Below, piece after piece: positions 33,494 to 42,725 of a DNA stretch of 64,000 bases (the first letter of the stretch is position 1; each line of letters opens with the position of its first letter). Made by a program: the position numbers and the translations under genes. The notes under the pieces were generated by a model, which did no database searches, was not told where the DNA came from, and saw only the letters and a list, made by a program, of their open reading frames with translations. Source of the DNA: an uncultured Algibacter sp. (GTDB taxonomy: Bacteria > Bacteroidota > Bacteroidia > Flavobacteriales > Flavobacteriaceae); NCBI GenBank assembly GCA_947499935.1, contig CANMQH010000002.1, forward strand, positions 186,001 to 250,000, in the 5' to 3' direction.

Positions 33494-33870
33494 AAACATT
33501 AAAAAAAATCTTTAAAATAATACTAATTTCTATTCTAATTTTAATTGTAGGAGTTTATCTGTGGACAATACCACGATTTAAAGAAAACGGTGAAGTCTAT
33601 CCCAGTCCAGATGGAAAGTATGTTTTAAAAGTGTATGCGCAAACAAATTTTATTAGAATAGGAATTGGTGATGGAGGGTTTAAACACGCTTATGTAGTGT
33701 TAGAAGATCGTAATGGTAATGTATTGTGTAAACCTACTATTTTTAACTCTTGTAAAGAGGCAATAATAAGTGAGGTTTGGGGAAATTGGGAAGAAGAAGA
33801 AGATAAGGTCTATTTTACTAAATTTAGTTATATAGATTTGAATACAATGAAAATGCATTGTTTAGAATAA
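33490..33870 (+). CDS. membrane-anchored candidate immunity protein
   Basis: 126 residues: an N-terminal hydrophobic helix (about 8-25) then a beta-rich domain starting with YPSPDGKYVLKVY. It overlaps the DUF6402-like effector stop by 4 nt (ATGA) and lies 13 nt before the next effector. Position and anchoring make it the likely immunity partner of the 384-residue effector. The family is not recognised. Confidence 0.6.
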   Translation: MKTLKKIFKIILISILILIVGVYLWTIPRFKENGEVYPSPDGKYVLKVYAQTNFIRIGIGDGGFKHAYVVLEDRNGNVLCKPTIFNSCKEAIISEVWGNWEEEEDKVYFTKFSYIDLNTMKMHCLE

Positions 33871-33883
33871 TAAAAATAGTAAA

Positions 33884-36058
33884 ATGGCTGAAGATTTAAT
33901 ACCACATAGCGAAGTACAAGAAGGCGCAACTATTGTTAGAGTTGTCCCTCCAGAGCCTGTGCAAAACAATCATGTAAGCGCTCCAAATGCGAACGCTAAT
34001 TTTGTTACACCAGTTACCAATGGCAAAACCGAGGTAAAAGGCAAAAACTGGCCAACTACAGTAAAAGGTCCTAACGAGATTATAGCAGGAAAAGAATTAA
34101 CTTTTACTGTGACTCACTTTAAAGAAAACGATGCTCCAACACTAAAAAAGGACAAGGAAAAAACTAGATGGGTCTTTTGGGTAGACGGTATAGTTATGGA
34201 GCCTAAAAAAGTAAATATAGATAGGAAAAGAACACGAAGTGTAGACAGTAACTACGATTTTATAGACGAAACAGACCCAAAAAAACTCTTTACAGCCGTT
34301 AAAGACAAGGGGTATTATGCAACGGTAGTAGACAATGAAAAAGAAAATCCCGAATTAAAAATTACATTTTCCAAATGGCTAGATGGCAAGGAAGTACACG
34401 TAGAAGCCTACCGTAACAAACCCAACCTTAAAAAAGGAGCAAAAACCGTAGTTTCCTTAAAAGTAAAAGCTACTCCAGAAATACTGGATGCCTATTGGCT
34501 TAATGCAGCGGGACGCAAAATAACCCAAACTGGTTACAAACAAGAAGCTTACCTCTTCTTAAAAACACTGGGCTTACATGGCAAAACCATAGAAGCGCAA
34601 GTATTTGATAGAGACCTCCATCCCAACCCTATACCATTAAGCGGAACTGATGATAAAGTAGCATGGAAAAACAATAAAATTAAGATTGAAGATAGGGAAG
34701 TTTTCAAACAATTTAAAGTAGGCGATAAATCCAGATATAAAGAAGCTCAACAAGATGAAGAGCAAGAGCAACCTCCTGTTGTTGGAATCTACGACTTTAA
34801 TAAAAAAACGGTATATGATTTGCAACTTTATATCCATATTGCAAACGGTAAAGCGTTAAAAATAAAAGATTTGAAAACACATTATGGAGCATTAAAACTA
34901 ACTACAGAAGAAAAAATTAACGATGCTTTTTTTGCCCAAATTGAAACCGAAAAAGTACAGGCAGATGCTCCAGAGGTAAAAGATAAAAAGACCAAAAAAT
35001 ACAAACTCCCACCAAAAGCTAAAGTACCTTATTACGAAAAACTAGATAATGGTGTAATTGGGCAAAAAATACAATTGGTTGCGCAATGTACTAATCTTGA
35101 AGGTAAAGAGGTAGTTTTTAAAATTTATGAGAAAGAAAAAATATTAGTAGAAAAAGACAAAGAACTTCCTGTATTCCAAAAGGATAAAAAGGTTACAGAG
35201 ATTAAAGCTACTGTTACAGATGGATTTGCTACTGCAGACATTGAGTTAAAATATTCTAAAGAACAGAAAGATAACAAGGATTGGTTGAAAAAATTAAAAA
35301 ACGGCTTTTACGATACTACTGGTAAAACCTCTAATCTATTTATAAAAGTAGAACCCCCAACTGAAACAATATTGAGTTCTAAATTATTTTTAAGGCAAAA
35401 TCCTTTTAAATTTATTAGTAATAATTGGCATGAGCCTGTAGATGACCCACAGATTTGTATTTGGAATAGTAGTGGTATTGAAAAACCACAAAGTAATACA
35501 TTTGGAACAGGGAGAGGTCGACTTCATACTGGATTAGATATATTTTCTATAGAAAAAACAAATGCTTATGCTTGTTTAGATGGAACAGTATATGAAAGAA
35601 AGTGGCATAGTGGTTATGGCTGGACAATAACTATAAAGATTGATAATCCAAATGAGTTGGCTAATAGGAGAAGAGAATATACTCATGCATACAATACAGA
35701 TAAAGATTCTGGATCTAAATTTAAAGAGGATAAAAATCCAATATATCTTTTTTATGCTCACCTACATGATATATTCGTCAAGAAAGGTCAAAAAATAAAA
35801 GCAGGAAAAAAAATTGGTTTGACAGGAATTTCTGGAGTTAAGGGAGGAACTTATGATCCTCATCTACATTTCAATATTTTTAGTACTGTTTATGCTGTTG
35901 GAAAAGAATATAAAGATTACCTAGCTGATCCTGCTTTATATGTATATTGGAAAACAGAAAAGCAGTTGACAAACAATGAAAAACAGATTCAGAAAACCAG
36001 AAAGGATAAAGGTAAAAACTCTAGTAAAACTTTTTTCAAACCTAAATTATCAATTTAA
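33884..36058 (+). CDS. type VI effector with C-terminal M23 metallopeptidase
   Basis: 724 residues. The N-terminus is a Gln/Asn/Pro linker, followed by several beta domains. Residues about 375-485 contain the backbone segment KVPYYEKLDNGVIGQK and VVFKIYEKEK that is repeated in three downstream cassettes. The C-terminal 170 residues are an M23 lysostaphin-like domain: HTGLDI (H-x-x-x-D), GTVYER, YAHLHDI and DPHLHF (H-x-H). It should cut murein crosslinks in the periplasm of target cells. It carries no signal peptide, as expected for a T6SS cargo. The next gene encodes a lipoprotein, the probable immunity partner. Confidence 0.8.
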   Translation: MAEDLIPHSEVQEGATIVRVVPPEPVQNNHVSAPNANANFVTPVTNGKTEVKGKNWPTTVKGPNEIIAGKELTFTVTHFKENDAPTLKKDKEKTRWVFWVDGIVMEPKKVNIDRKRTRSVDSNYDFIDETDPKKLFTAVKDKGYYATVVDNEKENPELKITFSKWLDGKEVHVEAYRNKPNLKKGAKTVVSLKVKATPEILDAYWLNAAGRKITQTGYKQEAYLFLKTLGLHGKTIEAQVFDRDLHPNPIPLSGTDDKVAWKNNKIKIEDREVFKQFKVGDKSRYKEAQQDEEQEQPPVVGIYDFNKKTVYDLQLYIHIANGKALKIKDLKTHYGALKLTTEEKINDAFFAQIETEKVQADAPEVKDKKTKKYKLPPKAKVPYYEKLDNGVIGQKIQLVAQCTNLEGKEVVFKIYEKEKILVEKDKELPVFQKDKKVTEIKATVTDGFATADIELKYSKEQKDNKDWLKKLKNGFYDTTGKTSNLFIKVEPPTETILSSKLFLRQNPFKFISNNWHEPVDDPQICIWNSSGIEKPQSNTFGTGRGRLHTGLDIFSIEKTNAYACLDGTVYERKWHSGYGWTITIKIDNPNELANRRREYTHAYNTDKDSGSKFKEDKNPIYLFYAHLHDIFVKKGQKIKAGKKIGLTGISGVKGGTYDPHLHFNIFSTVYAVGKEYKDYLADPALYVYWKTEKQLTNNEKQIQKTRKDKGKNSSKTFFKPKLSI

Positions 36059-36072
36059 TAGAAATCTTTGCT

Positions 36073-36702
36073 ATGTATATATATTATTTGTCAATATTTT
36101 TATTGTTCGGATGTAAACAAGTTTCCTCAAATAAAATGATTTCTACTGAAATTAAAAAATTTGACTCAATACCATATGTTAAAAAAAATAAAATAAAGGA
36201 GACTAGAATTAAATATCATGATTCTTTAAAAGTCGGAGTAGAGTTTTATAATCTTACTGACTTTGAAGGATATAAATATATAGAAATAGATACTTATGAG
36301 AATTTCCTAGTTGACAATAATAATAACATGTACAATATAATCATTTATGAAAAAAATGATTATAATTATGCCATAATTGCTGTTTTGGAAAAAAATATAG
36401 GTGTAGGCGAGCTATCACCGATATGGAAAAAAACAAAAAAATATGTATCTAGTGTTATAATATACCCGAAAGACTATAAACCTTGTTGGAACTATTCATT
36501 TACAAATGAAGATATAAACTGTTGTTTATTTGTTGTTTTTAATACAAAAAAAATAAATTTAAACAAGGAACAAGGCCTAACGGATAAAAATAGAGCCAGT
36601 ATGATTTCTCAAAAAGCTTTTAAAGTATGGGAGATAGATGAAAAGACTAATCAATTTATAGAAAAAAATATTGAAGAACATCTCAATATCGAATGCTATT
36701 AA
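36073..36702 (+). CDS. lipoprotein, candidate immunity to M23 effector
   Basis: 209 residues with a lipobox (FLLFGC at about 9-14) and a mixed alpha/beta mature part. It lies 14 nt after the M23 effector gene. A periplasm-facing lipoprotein is the expected location for immunity against a murein-cutting effector. No family is recognised. Confidence 0.6.
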   Translation: MYIYYLSIFLLFGCKQVSSNKMISTEIKKFDSIPYVKKNKIKETRIKYHDSLKVGVEFYNLTDFEGYKYIEIDTYENFLVDNNNNMYNIIIYEKNDYNYAIIAVLEKNIGVGELSPIWKKTKKYVSSVIIYPKDYKPCWNYSFTNEDINCCLFVVFNTKKINLNKEQGLTDKNRASMISQKAFKVWEIDEKTNQFIEKNIEEHLNIECY

Positions 36703-37154
36703 TTTTAAAATATATCAATTAATAATATTTTTTTAGAAGTACCTTATACTATTACTTTTATTAGATATAAAGTTTTTAAAATTTATGAGAAAGAAAAAGT
36801 ATTAGTAGAAAAAGACAAAGAACTTCCTGTATTCCAAAAGGATAAAAAGGTTACAGAGATTAAAGCTACTGTTAAAGATGGTTTTGCTATTGCTAAGATT
36901 AATTTACAAGAGGTAGACAAAGGAAACTATGTTAAATGGGATGAAAAATTAAATCCCGATACTGACGATTTAAAAACTAGTGAATTATTCATAAAAGTAA
37001 ATTGTGAAAATGCACAATTACCAATTATAAATAAGTCCTTCTTAGATAAAAATGATAACGGATTTATATTAAAAGCCGCCGTAACAACATATGAGATATA
37101 CTCAGATTACAGAATAAACAAAGTAGACGTATTGCATTCTAAATCAGCTAAATA

Positions 37155-38174
37155 ACGTGAGTTCGATATAAAAAAGTTGATTTTTTTGATATAAAAAAGC
37201 AGAATATTTAGTAAATTAAAGTACTGATTTTCAATTAACTAAAATTATTCTGCTTATGATTTCTGATACTAAAATTATTGAAATTTTCTGTAACCTAGAC
37301 GATTTTATGAAAGAATTTGATGCTATTTTAACAAAATATAGTATTTCAGATGCTTCTTTACCTAAAAAACGAAACCGAAAATCGAAAATGAGTAAAAGTG
37401 AAGTAATGACCATTATGGTTATCTTTCATCTAAAATCATATCGTAACCTAAAACATTTTTATCTCTATTATGTTTGTAAACATATGACTGATTTTTTCCC
37501 TAATACAGTTTCTTATAATCGATTTGTAGAACTTCAAAAACAAGTTATACAACCTTTAGCGGTCTATTTAAAACGCTTTGGTTTAGGGAAATGTTCAGGT
37601 ATTTCTTTTATAGATTCTACCGCTATTAAAGTCTCTCATTACAAAAGAGAAAAACAGCACAGAGTATTTAAAGGAATTGCTGAAAAGAGCTATGGTACAC
37701 TAGGTTGGTTTTATGGATTTAAATTACATTTAGTATGTAATGACAAAGGTCAAATTATTGACTTCCTGATTACTAAAGCTAATGTAGATGATAGAAGTCC
37801 ATTAAAAAACAAAAACTTTCATAATAAGATATTTGGAAAAATTTATGGCGATAAAGGCTATCTAGGTAAAGATTTATTTGACAAATTATTTGTAGATGGT
37901 ATTCATTTAGTGACTAAATTAAGAAAGAATATGAAAAAGAAAGCACTTGAATTTATGGATAAAGTTTACTTAAGAAAAAGGGCTATTATTGAGTCTGTAA
38001 ATGATGTGTTAAAAAACACTTGCCAAATAGAACATTCCAGACATCGGTCTTTTGATAACTTTATTGGAAATTTAATAGCTGGGTTAACTGCTTATTCTTT
38101 CCTTGAGACTAAACCGAATATAAAAATTCAAAGGTTTTTACCTAATGTGGGGATTTCTTAGGTCGAACTCACGT
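37155..38174 (+). mobile_element. IS982-family insertion sequence
   Basis: 1020 bp bounded by perfect 12-bp inverted repeats ACGTGAGTTCGA (37155-37166) and TCGAACTCACGT (38163-38174), with the direct repeat TAAATA on both sides (37149-37154 and 38175-38180). It carries one intact transposase gene. Length, terminal repeats and transposase type agree with IS982. It looks recent because the ends and gene are undamaged. Confidence 0.9.
37256..38161 (+). CDS. IS982-family transposase
   Basis: 301 residues with DDE-type layout: SFIDSTAIKVSH (first Asp near residue 120), KIYGDKGYLGKDLF (second Asp near 200) and RAIIESVNDVLKN (Glu near 245). The N-terminal basic region and the final FIGNLIAGLTAYSF helix are typical of IS982 members. 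The gene fills the element almost completely and ends 1 nt before the right inverted repeat, with no frameshift. Confidence 0.9.
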   Translation: MISDTKIIEIFCNLDDFMKEFDAILTKYSISDASLPKKRNRKSKMSKSEVMTIMVIFHLKSYRNLKHFYLYYVCKHMTDFFPNTVSYNRFVELQKQVIQPLAVYLKRFGLGKCSGISFIDSTAIKVSHYKREKQHRVFKGIAEKSYGTLGWFYGFKLHLVCNDKGQIIDFLITKANVDDRSPLKNKNFHNKIFGKIYGDKGYLGKDLFDKLFVDGIHLVTKLRKNMKKKALEFMDKVYLRKRAIIESVNDVLKNTCQIEHSRHRSFDNFIGNLIAGLTAYSFLETKPNIKIQRFLPNVGIS

Positions 38175-38800
38175 TAAATACATTTATTATGACAATTTAA
38201 ATAAGAAACATAACTTAGGAAAAATAACTTTAAAAGAAGTTACTAATTTGTATACTTACGGAAGTAAAAAATATGGTGGTAAAAAAGTTAAACTAATAAA
38301 TATTAATGACTTAAAAAATTATACCCGCAGTTCTCCATGTTTTAAGCTTTCTGTTAACACAAATAGGTACTATATGAATGGAGATACGCTAGCAAGTCTC
38401 TTAGGAGCAATGTTAGAATGCTCTTATGACGATTACACTTTTAACGGTTTCAGCAATGAAATTGGAAAAAGTACTGGAGGAAGTCATTCTCATAAAAGTG
38501 GTTATAATGGAGATTTTAGATACTTAAGAAAGGACAAGTCTGGAGGAAAGCTAAATCTTAGTTATAATAAGAAAGTTGATGATGTTGAAGGATGGAAAGA
38601 ATTAGATATTGAAAGACAAGAAAAATTTAATGATGCTCTTTACGGTTTTGGCTGGAAAAGTATGATTTCTCAAAAATATGGAACCTCTGGAAGTAAACAG
38701 TTACTTAAGAGATGTACAGAGGATAAGAAAAAACACCAACACTATGACCATTTACATATTCAAGGATATGCCAATGATTTTATTAAAATAATCAAGATTT

Positions 38801-39517
38801 ATGAATAATTTTTTCTACTCTATAAGTATATTACTGGCACTAAATATCTCCTGTAAGCACAAGAACGTGGTGAATCTTAATTCAAATACAGATGATGAAA
38901 ATATAAAAATAATTGATAGTATATTCTTCAAAGCCCAAGATATTTTCACCTATAATACTTGGGTAATAACTAATAGAACTCATGGAAATATATTAAGAAC
39001 ATACGAAAAAGGTATTGCTAAAGATTTCTTTTGGAACAATAATCAAAATTTAATGAATTTAAAGATGTTAGCATCTGGAAAGCTAAAATATCCAAAAGGT
39101 AAAAATACTAAAGAAGCACTATTCTACGGAAAATGGATGTTTTATGGAGATGCAGATGTTGGAGTTTACAAAATTGGATATTATAAAAATGGAGTTAAAG
39201 ACAGTATTTGGTATACTAATTATGAAGATTACATTCCTTTAATTAAATACTATAGAAACGGTAAAAGCATAGATATAACGGGCAATTTCATTATAACAGA
39301 TAACACAAAAACTCTAGCGCAAGGAAAAGAAATTAGTAATAATGGTATTCCAGCAAAAACTTGGACTTTCTATATTACAAACGAAATAAAATCTGAACGA
39401 GAATTTATAGTTGACAGAGATTCTGTTTCAATAATTTACAAAAATATCAGCCGTACTAGTGGGCTAATTATTGATAGTGGAAGCTACAAAGAATCGCTTG
39501 AAGACATCAAAAATTAA
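38801..39517 (+). CDS. lipoprotein with MORN-like repeats, candidate immunity protein
   Basis: 238 residues with lipobox LNISC at about 14-18. The second half carries MORN-like units (KIGYYKNGVKDSIWY, LIKYYRNGKSI). It overlaps the stop of the split murein-peptidase cassette by 8 nt, so it is the probable immunity gene kept after the toxin was broken. Compare the similar lipoprotein at 30855. Confidence 0.6.
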   Translation: MNNFFYSISILLALNISCKHKNVVNLNSNTDDENIKIIDSIFFKAQDIFTYNTWVITNRTHGNILRTYEKGIAKDFFWNNNQNLMNLKMLASGKLKYPKGKNTKEALFYGKWMFYGDADVGVYKIGYYKNGVKDSIWYTNYEDYIPLIKYYRNGKSIDITGNFIITDNTKTLAQGKEISNNGIPAKTWTFYITNEIKSEREFIVDRDSVSIIYKNISRTSGLIIDSGSYKESLEDIKN

Positions 39518-39529
39518 AAAAGATGACGG

Positions 39530-40566
39530 CTTAAAAAAAGGAAAAAACAAATTGCCATCAAAAGCCAAAGTACCTTATTACAAAAAACTAGATAATGGTG
39601 TAATTGGGCAAAAAATACAATTGGTTGCACAATGTACTAATCTTGAAGGTAAAGAGGTTGTTTTTAAAATTTATGAAAAAAACACCTGTGTTGGTAGATA
39701 TAAATAAAGAGCTGCCAGTACTGCAAAAAACAACAGAAGTAACGGAGATTAAAGCTACTACTAAAGATGGGTTTGCTGTCGCTGAGATTGGACTTCAAGA
39801 AATTGGTTCCAAAAAATTTAAAGTTTGGGATAGTAAATTGTCATCTAGTAATGGAACTAAAAATCACTCTGAATTATTTATTAAAGTTGAATCTGTAGAA
39901 AGGGCATTTTTTTTAAAAAAAAGAAATTTTTTAAAAATAAATGTGGAGCGACCATTATGGATGTATACTGCTTGGCACGAGTACTACAAATGGCTAGATG
40001 GTAATTTAACAGAGAAAAAAGGAGATGGCTTGAAAAAAGGAAATGAATATATTAAATCAGCAAATGGTGGCTTTACAGCAGATAAAAATGCTTGGTGTGG
40101 CTGTTTTGCCCATTGGGTTTTAAGTACTACTAATTCTAAGTATGGAAAGAATTATTCAAAAGTGACAATAAATCCTTCATCAAGTCAAAATTAGTGGATT
40201 CCTAAGAGGTATCCCGGTGGTGTTCAAATTAAGGCCTCAATGTCTCTACCTCCATATGGTGCAATTACCGTTTTGCATAAAAAAGGGTTTCAAGGACATG
40301 TAGGATACGTTGTTAATTTTGAAGAAATAAATGGAGAAAAATATGCATACCTTTTAGGTGGGAATCAAAACAATAAAGTTTGTGTTCAACAGTTTAAAGT
40401 TTATATGAGCGGTGGAAAAGTCATATATAAAACACAAAAAGGTTCAAAATATACTCTTAAAGGATATATTTACCCTAAAGAATATAAATTGGGAACTAAC
40501 AAAAACTATTCAAATGATTATAGGAAATCCGGTTACATCGTTGAGGCTGCTATTAGTACTAGGTAG
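39530..40566 (+). pseudogene. orphan effector cassette with CHAP-like (TIGR02594) domain, broken
   Basis: The copy of the shared backbone starts near 39549 (KVPYYKKLDNGVIGQK) without a start codon. A frameshift in an A-run near 39676-39690 moves the frame from VVFKIYEK to a LVDINKELPVLQK continuation. The toxin domain then shows NAWCGCFAHWVL (Cys) and, after an in-frame TAG at 40192-40194, GFQGHVGYVV (His) and LGGNQNNK. The TAG separates the two catalytic residues. A lipoprotein gene overlaps the end. This is a decayed murein-hydrolase cassette. Confidence 0.8.
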
Positions 40567-41170
40567 TAGCATTATTACTATCATTTCATATAGTTGCAAT
40601 TCTAATAAAAAACCTGCAAAAGCATATGAAAGCCAAGCTAATATTTCTTCGACTACTCATGTTCTCGAAAAAACTAAGCCATCACAATTCAATTTTCAAG
40701 AAAAAACACAAGAGTTCTTAGTTTTATTAGAACGTACATTAATCAAAAATGAATTAGAGTATTTATTAAAACATATTGACCTCCCTATCAAAGAAGATAA
40801 TTATTGTTTCAAAGCATTGTTATTTCCAGAGCAATTTGATTCATTATATGATGAAGGATTACTTAATAAGTTACCTAGTCAAATTGATAAAAAACTGTTT
40901 ATCAATAAGATTGATTTAATTTTTTCTAATGAATACATAAAACTACTATCATGTGTAAATTTAAAAAAATCTTATACAGACACAAATGAATGCTTTATTT
41001 TAAATAAGGATACTAAATGGAATATTTCAATAAATATAAATGAAAAAGAGAACGAGTTCCGCATTTTTATTAATCAAGAAATTAATACTGAATTGGAGTT
41101 CTCAAATGTCTATTTATTTAAATATCAAAAAGGTAAATTCATGTTAACAGAAATATATTGCATTGGATAA
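40517..41170 (+). CDS. lipoprotein, candidate immunity to the CHAP cassette
   Basis: 217 residues from ATG 40517; a 40412 start would lie far inside the toxin domain. The N-terminus is hydrophobic and ends in the lipobox ISYSC at about 24-28. The mature protein is helical with no recognised family. It overlaps the broken CHAP cassette by 50 nt in another frame. Intact despite loss of its toxin, which suggests a selective value as protection from kin. Confidence 0.55.
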   Translation: MIGNPVTSLRLLLVLGSSIITIISYSCNSNKKPAKAYESQANISSTTHVLEKTKPSQFNFQEKTQEFLVLLERTLIKNELEYLLKHIDLPIKEDNYCFKALLFPEQFDSLYDEGLLNKLPSQIDKKLFINKIDLIFSNEYIKLLSCVNLKKSYTDTNECFILNKDTKWNISININEKENEFRIFINQEINTELEFSNVYLFKYQKGKFMLTEIYCIG

Positions 41171-41237
41171 ATATTATTTAACCGAGTAGGTCGAAAAAAT
41201 AATTATAAAGCTAATCTGAAGATGTCGCTAGCGTCTC

Positions 41238-41418
41238 GCAGATACTCCAGAGGTAAAAGATAAAAAGACCAAGAAATACAAACTCCCAGCAAAAGCAAAA
41301 GTACCTTATTACGAAAAGCTTGACGATGGTGTAATTGGTCAAAAAGTACAATTAGTGGCACAATGTACTAATCTTGAAGGTAAAGAGGTAGTTTTTAAAA
41401 TTTACGAAAAAAAACAAT
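41238..41418 (+). pseudogene. stub of the shared effector backbone
   Basis: A 180-bp copy of the backbone (TPEVKDKKTKKYKLP, then KVPYYEKLDDGVIGQK and VVFKIYEKK) lacking both start and toxin end. It is flanked by the related 15-mers TGTCGCTAGCGTCTC (41223-41237) and TGTCATTAGCGTCTC (41427-41441), the second lying over the 3' end of the HlyD-like gene. It marks the end of the effector cassette array. Confidence 0.8.
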
Positions 41419-41431
41419 ACCAGATATGTCA

Positions 41432-42724
41432 TTAGCGTCTCAAAACTTCTTTAAACTGGTAAAAAAAGCGCTCAATTAAACGTAAATCTTCTGTAATGAT
41501 TTCTGCGGATGCACGCATTTCTTGCTTAAAACCTATCTCTTTATTATAAGAAGTAATCAGAGTTTTAGGTAGCTCCACATCTATTAAATATAAACCATCT
41601 TTATTTGGAATAGCTGAAATATTCTTAATTATTCCATTTAGCACTCCAAATTCAGTTTCAGGATAATTTTCCAATTTTATATTTACCTTTTGCCCTAACC
41701 TTATTTTTCCTGAATTCTGAGCTGGTGCTTGAAGTTTTGCTATAAACGATGAATTCTTAGTCGGGATAATAGTAAAGACCAAATCTCCTTGGCTCACAGT
41801 TTGGTTAACATTCCAATAATTTAAAAAAGCAACCTTACCATTTATCTTTGATTTCAAAACATATAAAGATTCCCAATCCTTAATAGCTTTTCGTAATTGA
41901 TTAAACGATTGGATTACATTTTTAAGTAACACCATGTCTTCTTTTACTCTATTTATTTCTGTACCCTTTGAGGTTTTTTGGGCGTTACTTATACCCTCTC
42001 TGGTTTGCGATATGGAAGTTTCAAAGTTTTTATAATTCCTTTTTGATTGAGCATATTCCAACTGCTTGTTTTCATAATCTTGAGCAGAAATAATGCCTTT
42101 GCCGAATAATAACTTATTACGTTCTAATTCTTTGTATTTAAAATCTAATTCTGTCTTATTTATTTTTTTTTGAGATTGTAAACTTTTGAGTCTTATCCTT
42201 AATTCTGAAATTGAATAACTATTGGCCAAAGCTTCATTTATAAAAGGCTTTAATTCCTTGTTGAGTTGATACTGGAGATAACTGTTTTCAAATAAAGCAT
42301 ATTGCGATTCAATATCGCCAAGAAACAAAATTGGTATACTATCTACAGGAAAATAAAAAGATTTGTTATTTATAGTAATGGTATCAATTATCGATTTTAG
42401 TTTAAATACATCTTTGTAATTAGCAGTATTTTCAAGTACAGCTAAAGGTTGTTCTTGAATTACTTCCTGGTCTTCTACTATTAAAATAGCTTGTAATTTT
42501 CCAGTAATTTTAGCATACTCTTTTTGAGGAGGGATTTTAGTTGTAATTAATGCTCCTGCAGGAATTATATCCGGATATTTAACAAACCAAGAAATAGCAA
42601 GTAGTATTACTATTAAAGATAGAAATAATACGTTTCCCCAACGTATCATCCAATGAGGAACTTTAGTAAGTATTTCTTGCACTTCCTCACTCCGTAGTTC
42701 TATATCGTCTATATGTTCTGCCAT
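41432..42724 (-). CDS. HlyD-family adaptor of a C39-peptidase ABC exporter
   Basis: 430 residues: one N-terminal membrane helix (about 31-48), a lipoyl-like half-motif, a long coiled-coil hairpin (about 165-285) and a beta-barrel C-terminus. This is the periplasmic adaptor that links an inner-membrane ABC exporter to the outer membrane. It starts 1 nt after the stop of the exporter gene and is the last gene of the RiPP operon, so it should help export the modified peptide. Confidence 0.85.
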   Translation of the reverse strand: MAEHIDDIELRSEEVQEILTKVPHWMIRWGNVLFLSLIVILLAISWFVKYPDIIPAGALITTKIPPQKEYAKITGKLQAILIVEDQEVIQEQPLAVLENTANYKDVFKLKSIIDTITINNKSFYFPVDSIPILFLGDIESQYALFENSYLQYQLNKELKPFINEALANSYSISELRIRLKSLQSQKKINKTELDFKYKELERNKLLFGKGIISAQDYENKQLEYAQSKRNYKNFETSISQTREGISNAQKTSKGTEINRVKEDMVLLKNVIQSFNQLRKAIKDWESLYVLKSKINGKVAFLNYWNVNQTVSQGDLVFTIIPTKNSSFIAKLQAPAQNSGKIRLGQKVNIKLENYPETEFGVLNGIIKNISAIPNKDGLYLIDVELPKTLITSYNKEIGFKQEMRASAEIITEDLRLIERFFYQFKEVLRR

Positions 42725-42725
42725 A

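Larger units (their letters stand above)
36771..38808 (+). pseudogene. orphan effector cassette with LAS-type murein peptidase domain, split by IS982
   Basis: The left part (36771-37154) begins without a start codon at the shared backbone (VFKIYEKEKVLVEKDKELP) and ends at a TAA formed at the IS junction. The right part is open from 38181 to 38808. Removing the IS and one 6-bp target copy joins them in frame across K-S-A-K-Y-I-Y-Y-D-N. The toxin end has HKSGYNGD (H-x6-D) and HYDHLHI (H-x-H), the zinc-ligand pattern of LAS/M15-type murein peptidases. A lipoprotein gene overlaps its stop by 8 nt. Read as a displaced C-terminal toxin cassette inactivated by lack of a start and by the IS. Confidence 0.8.
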
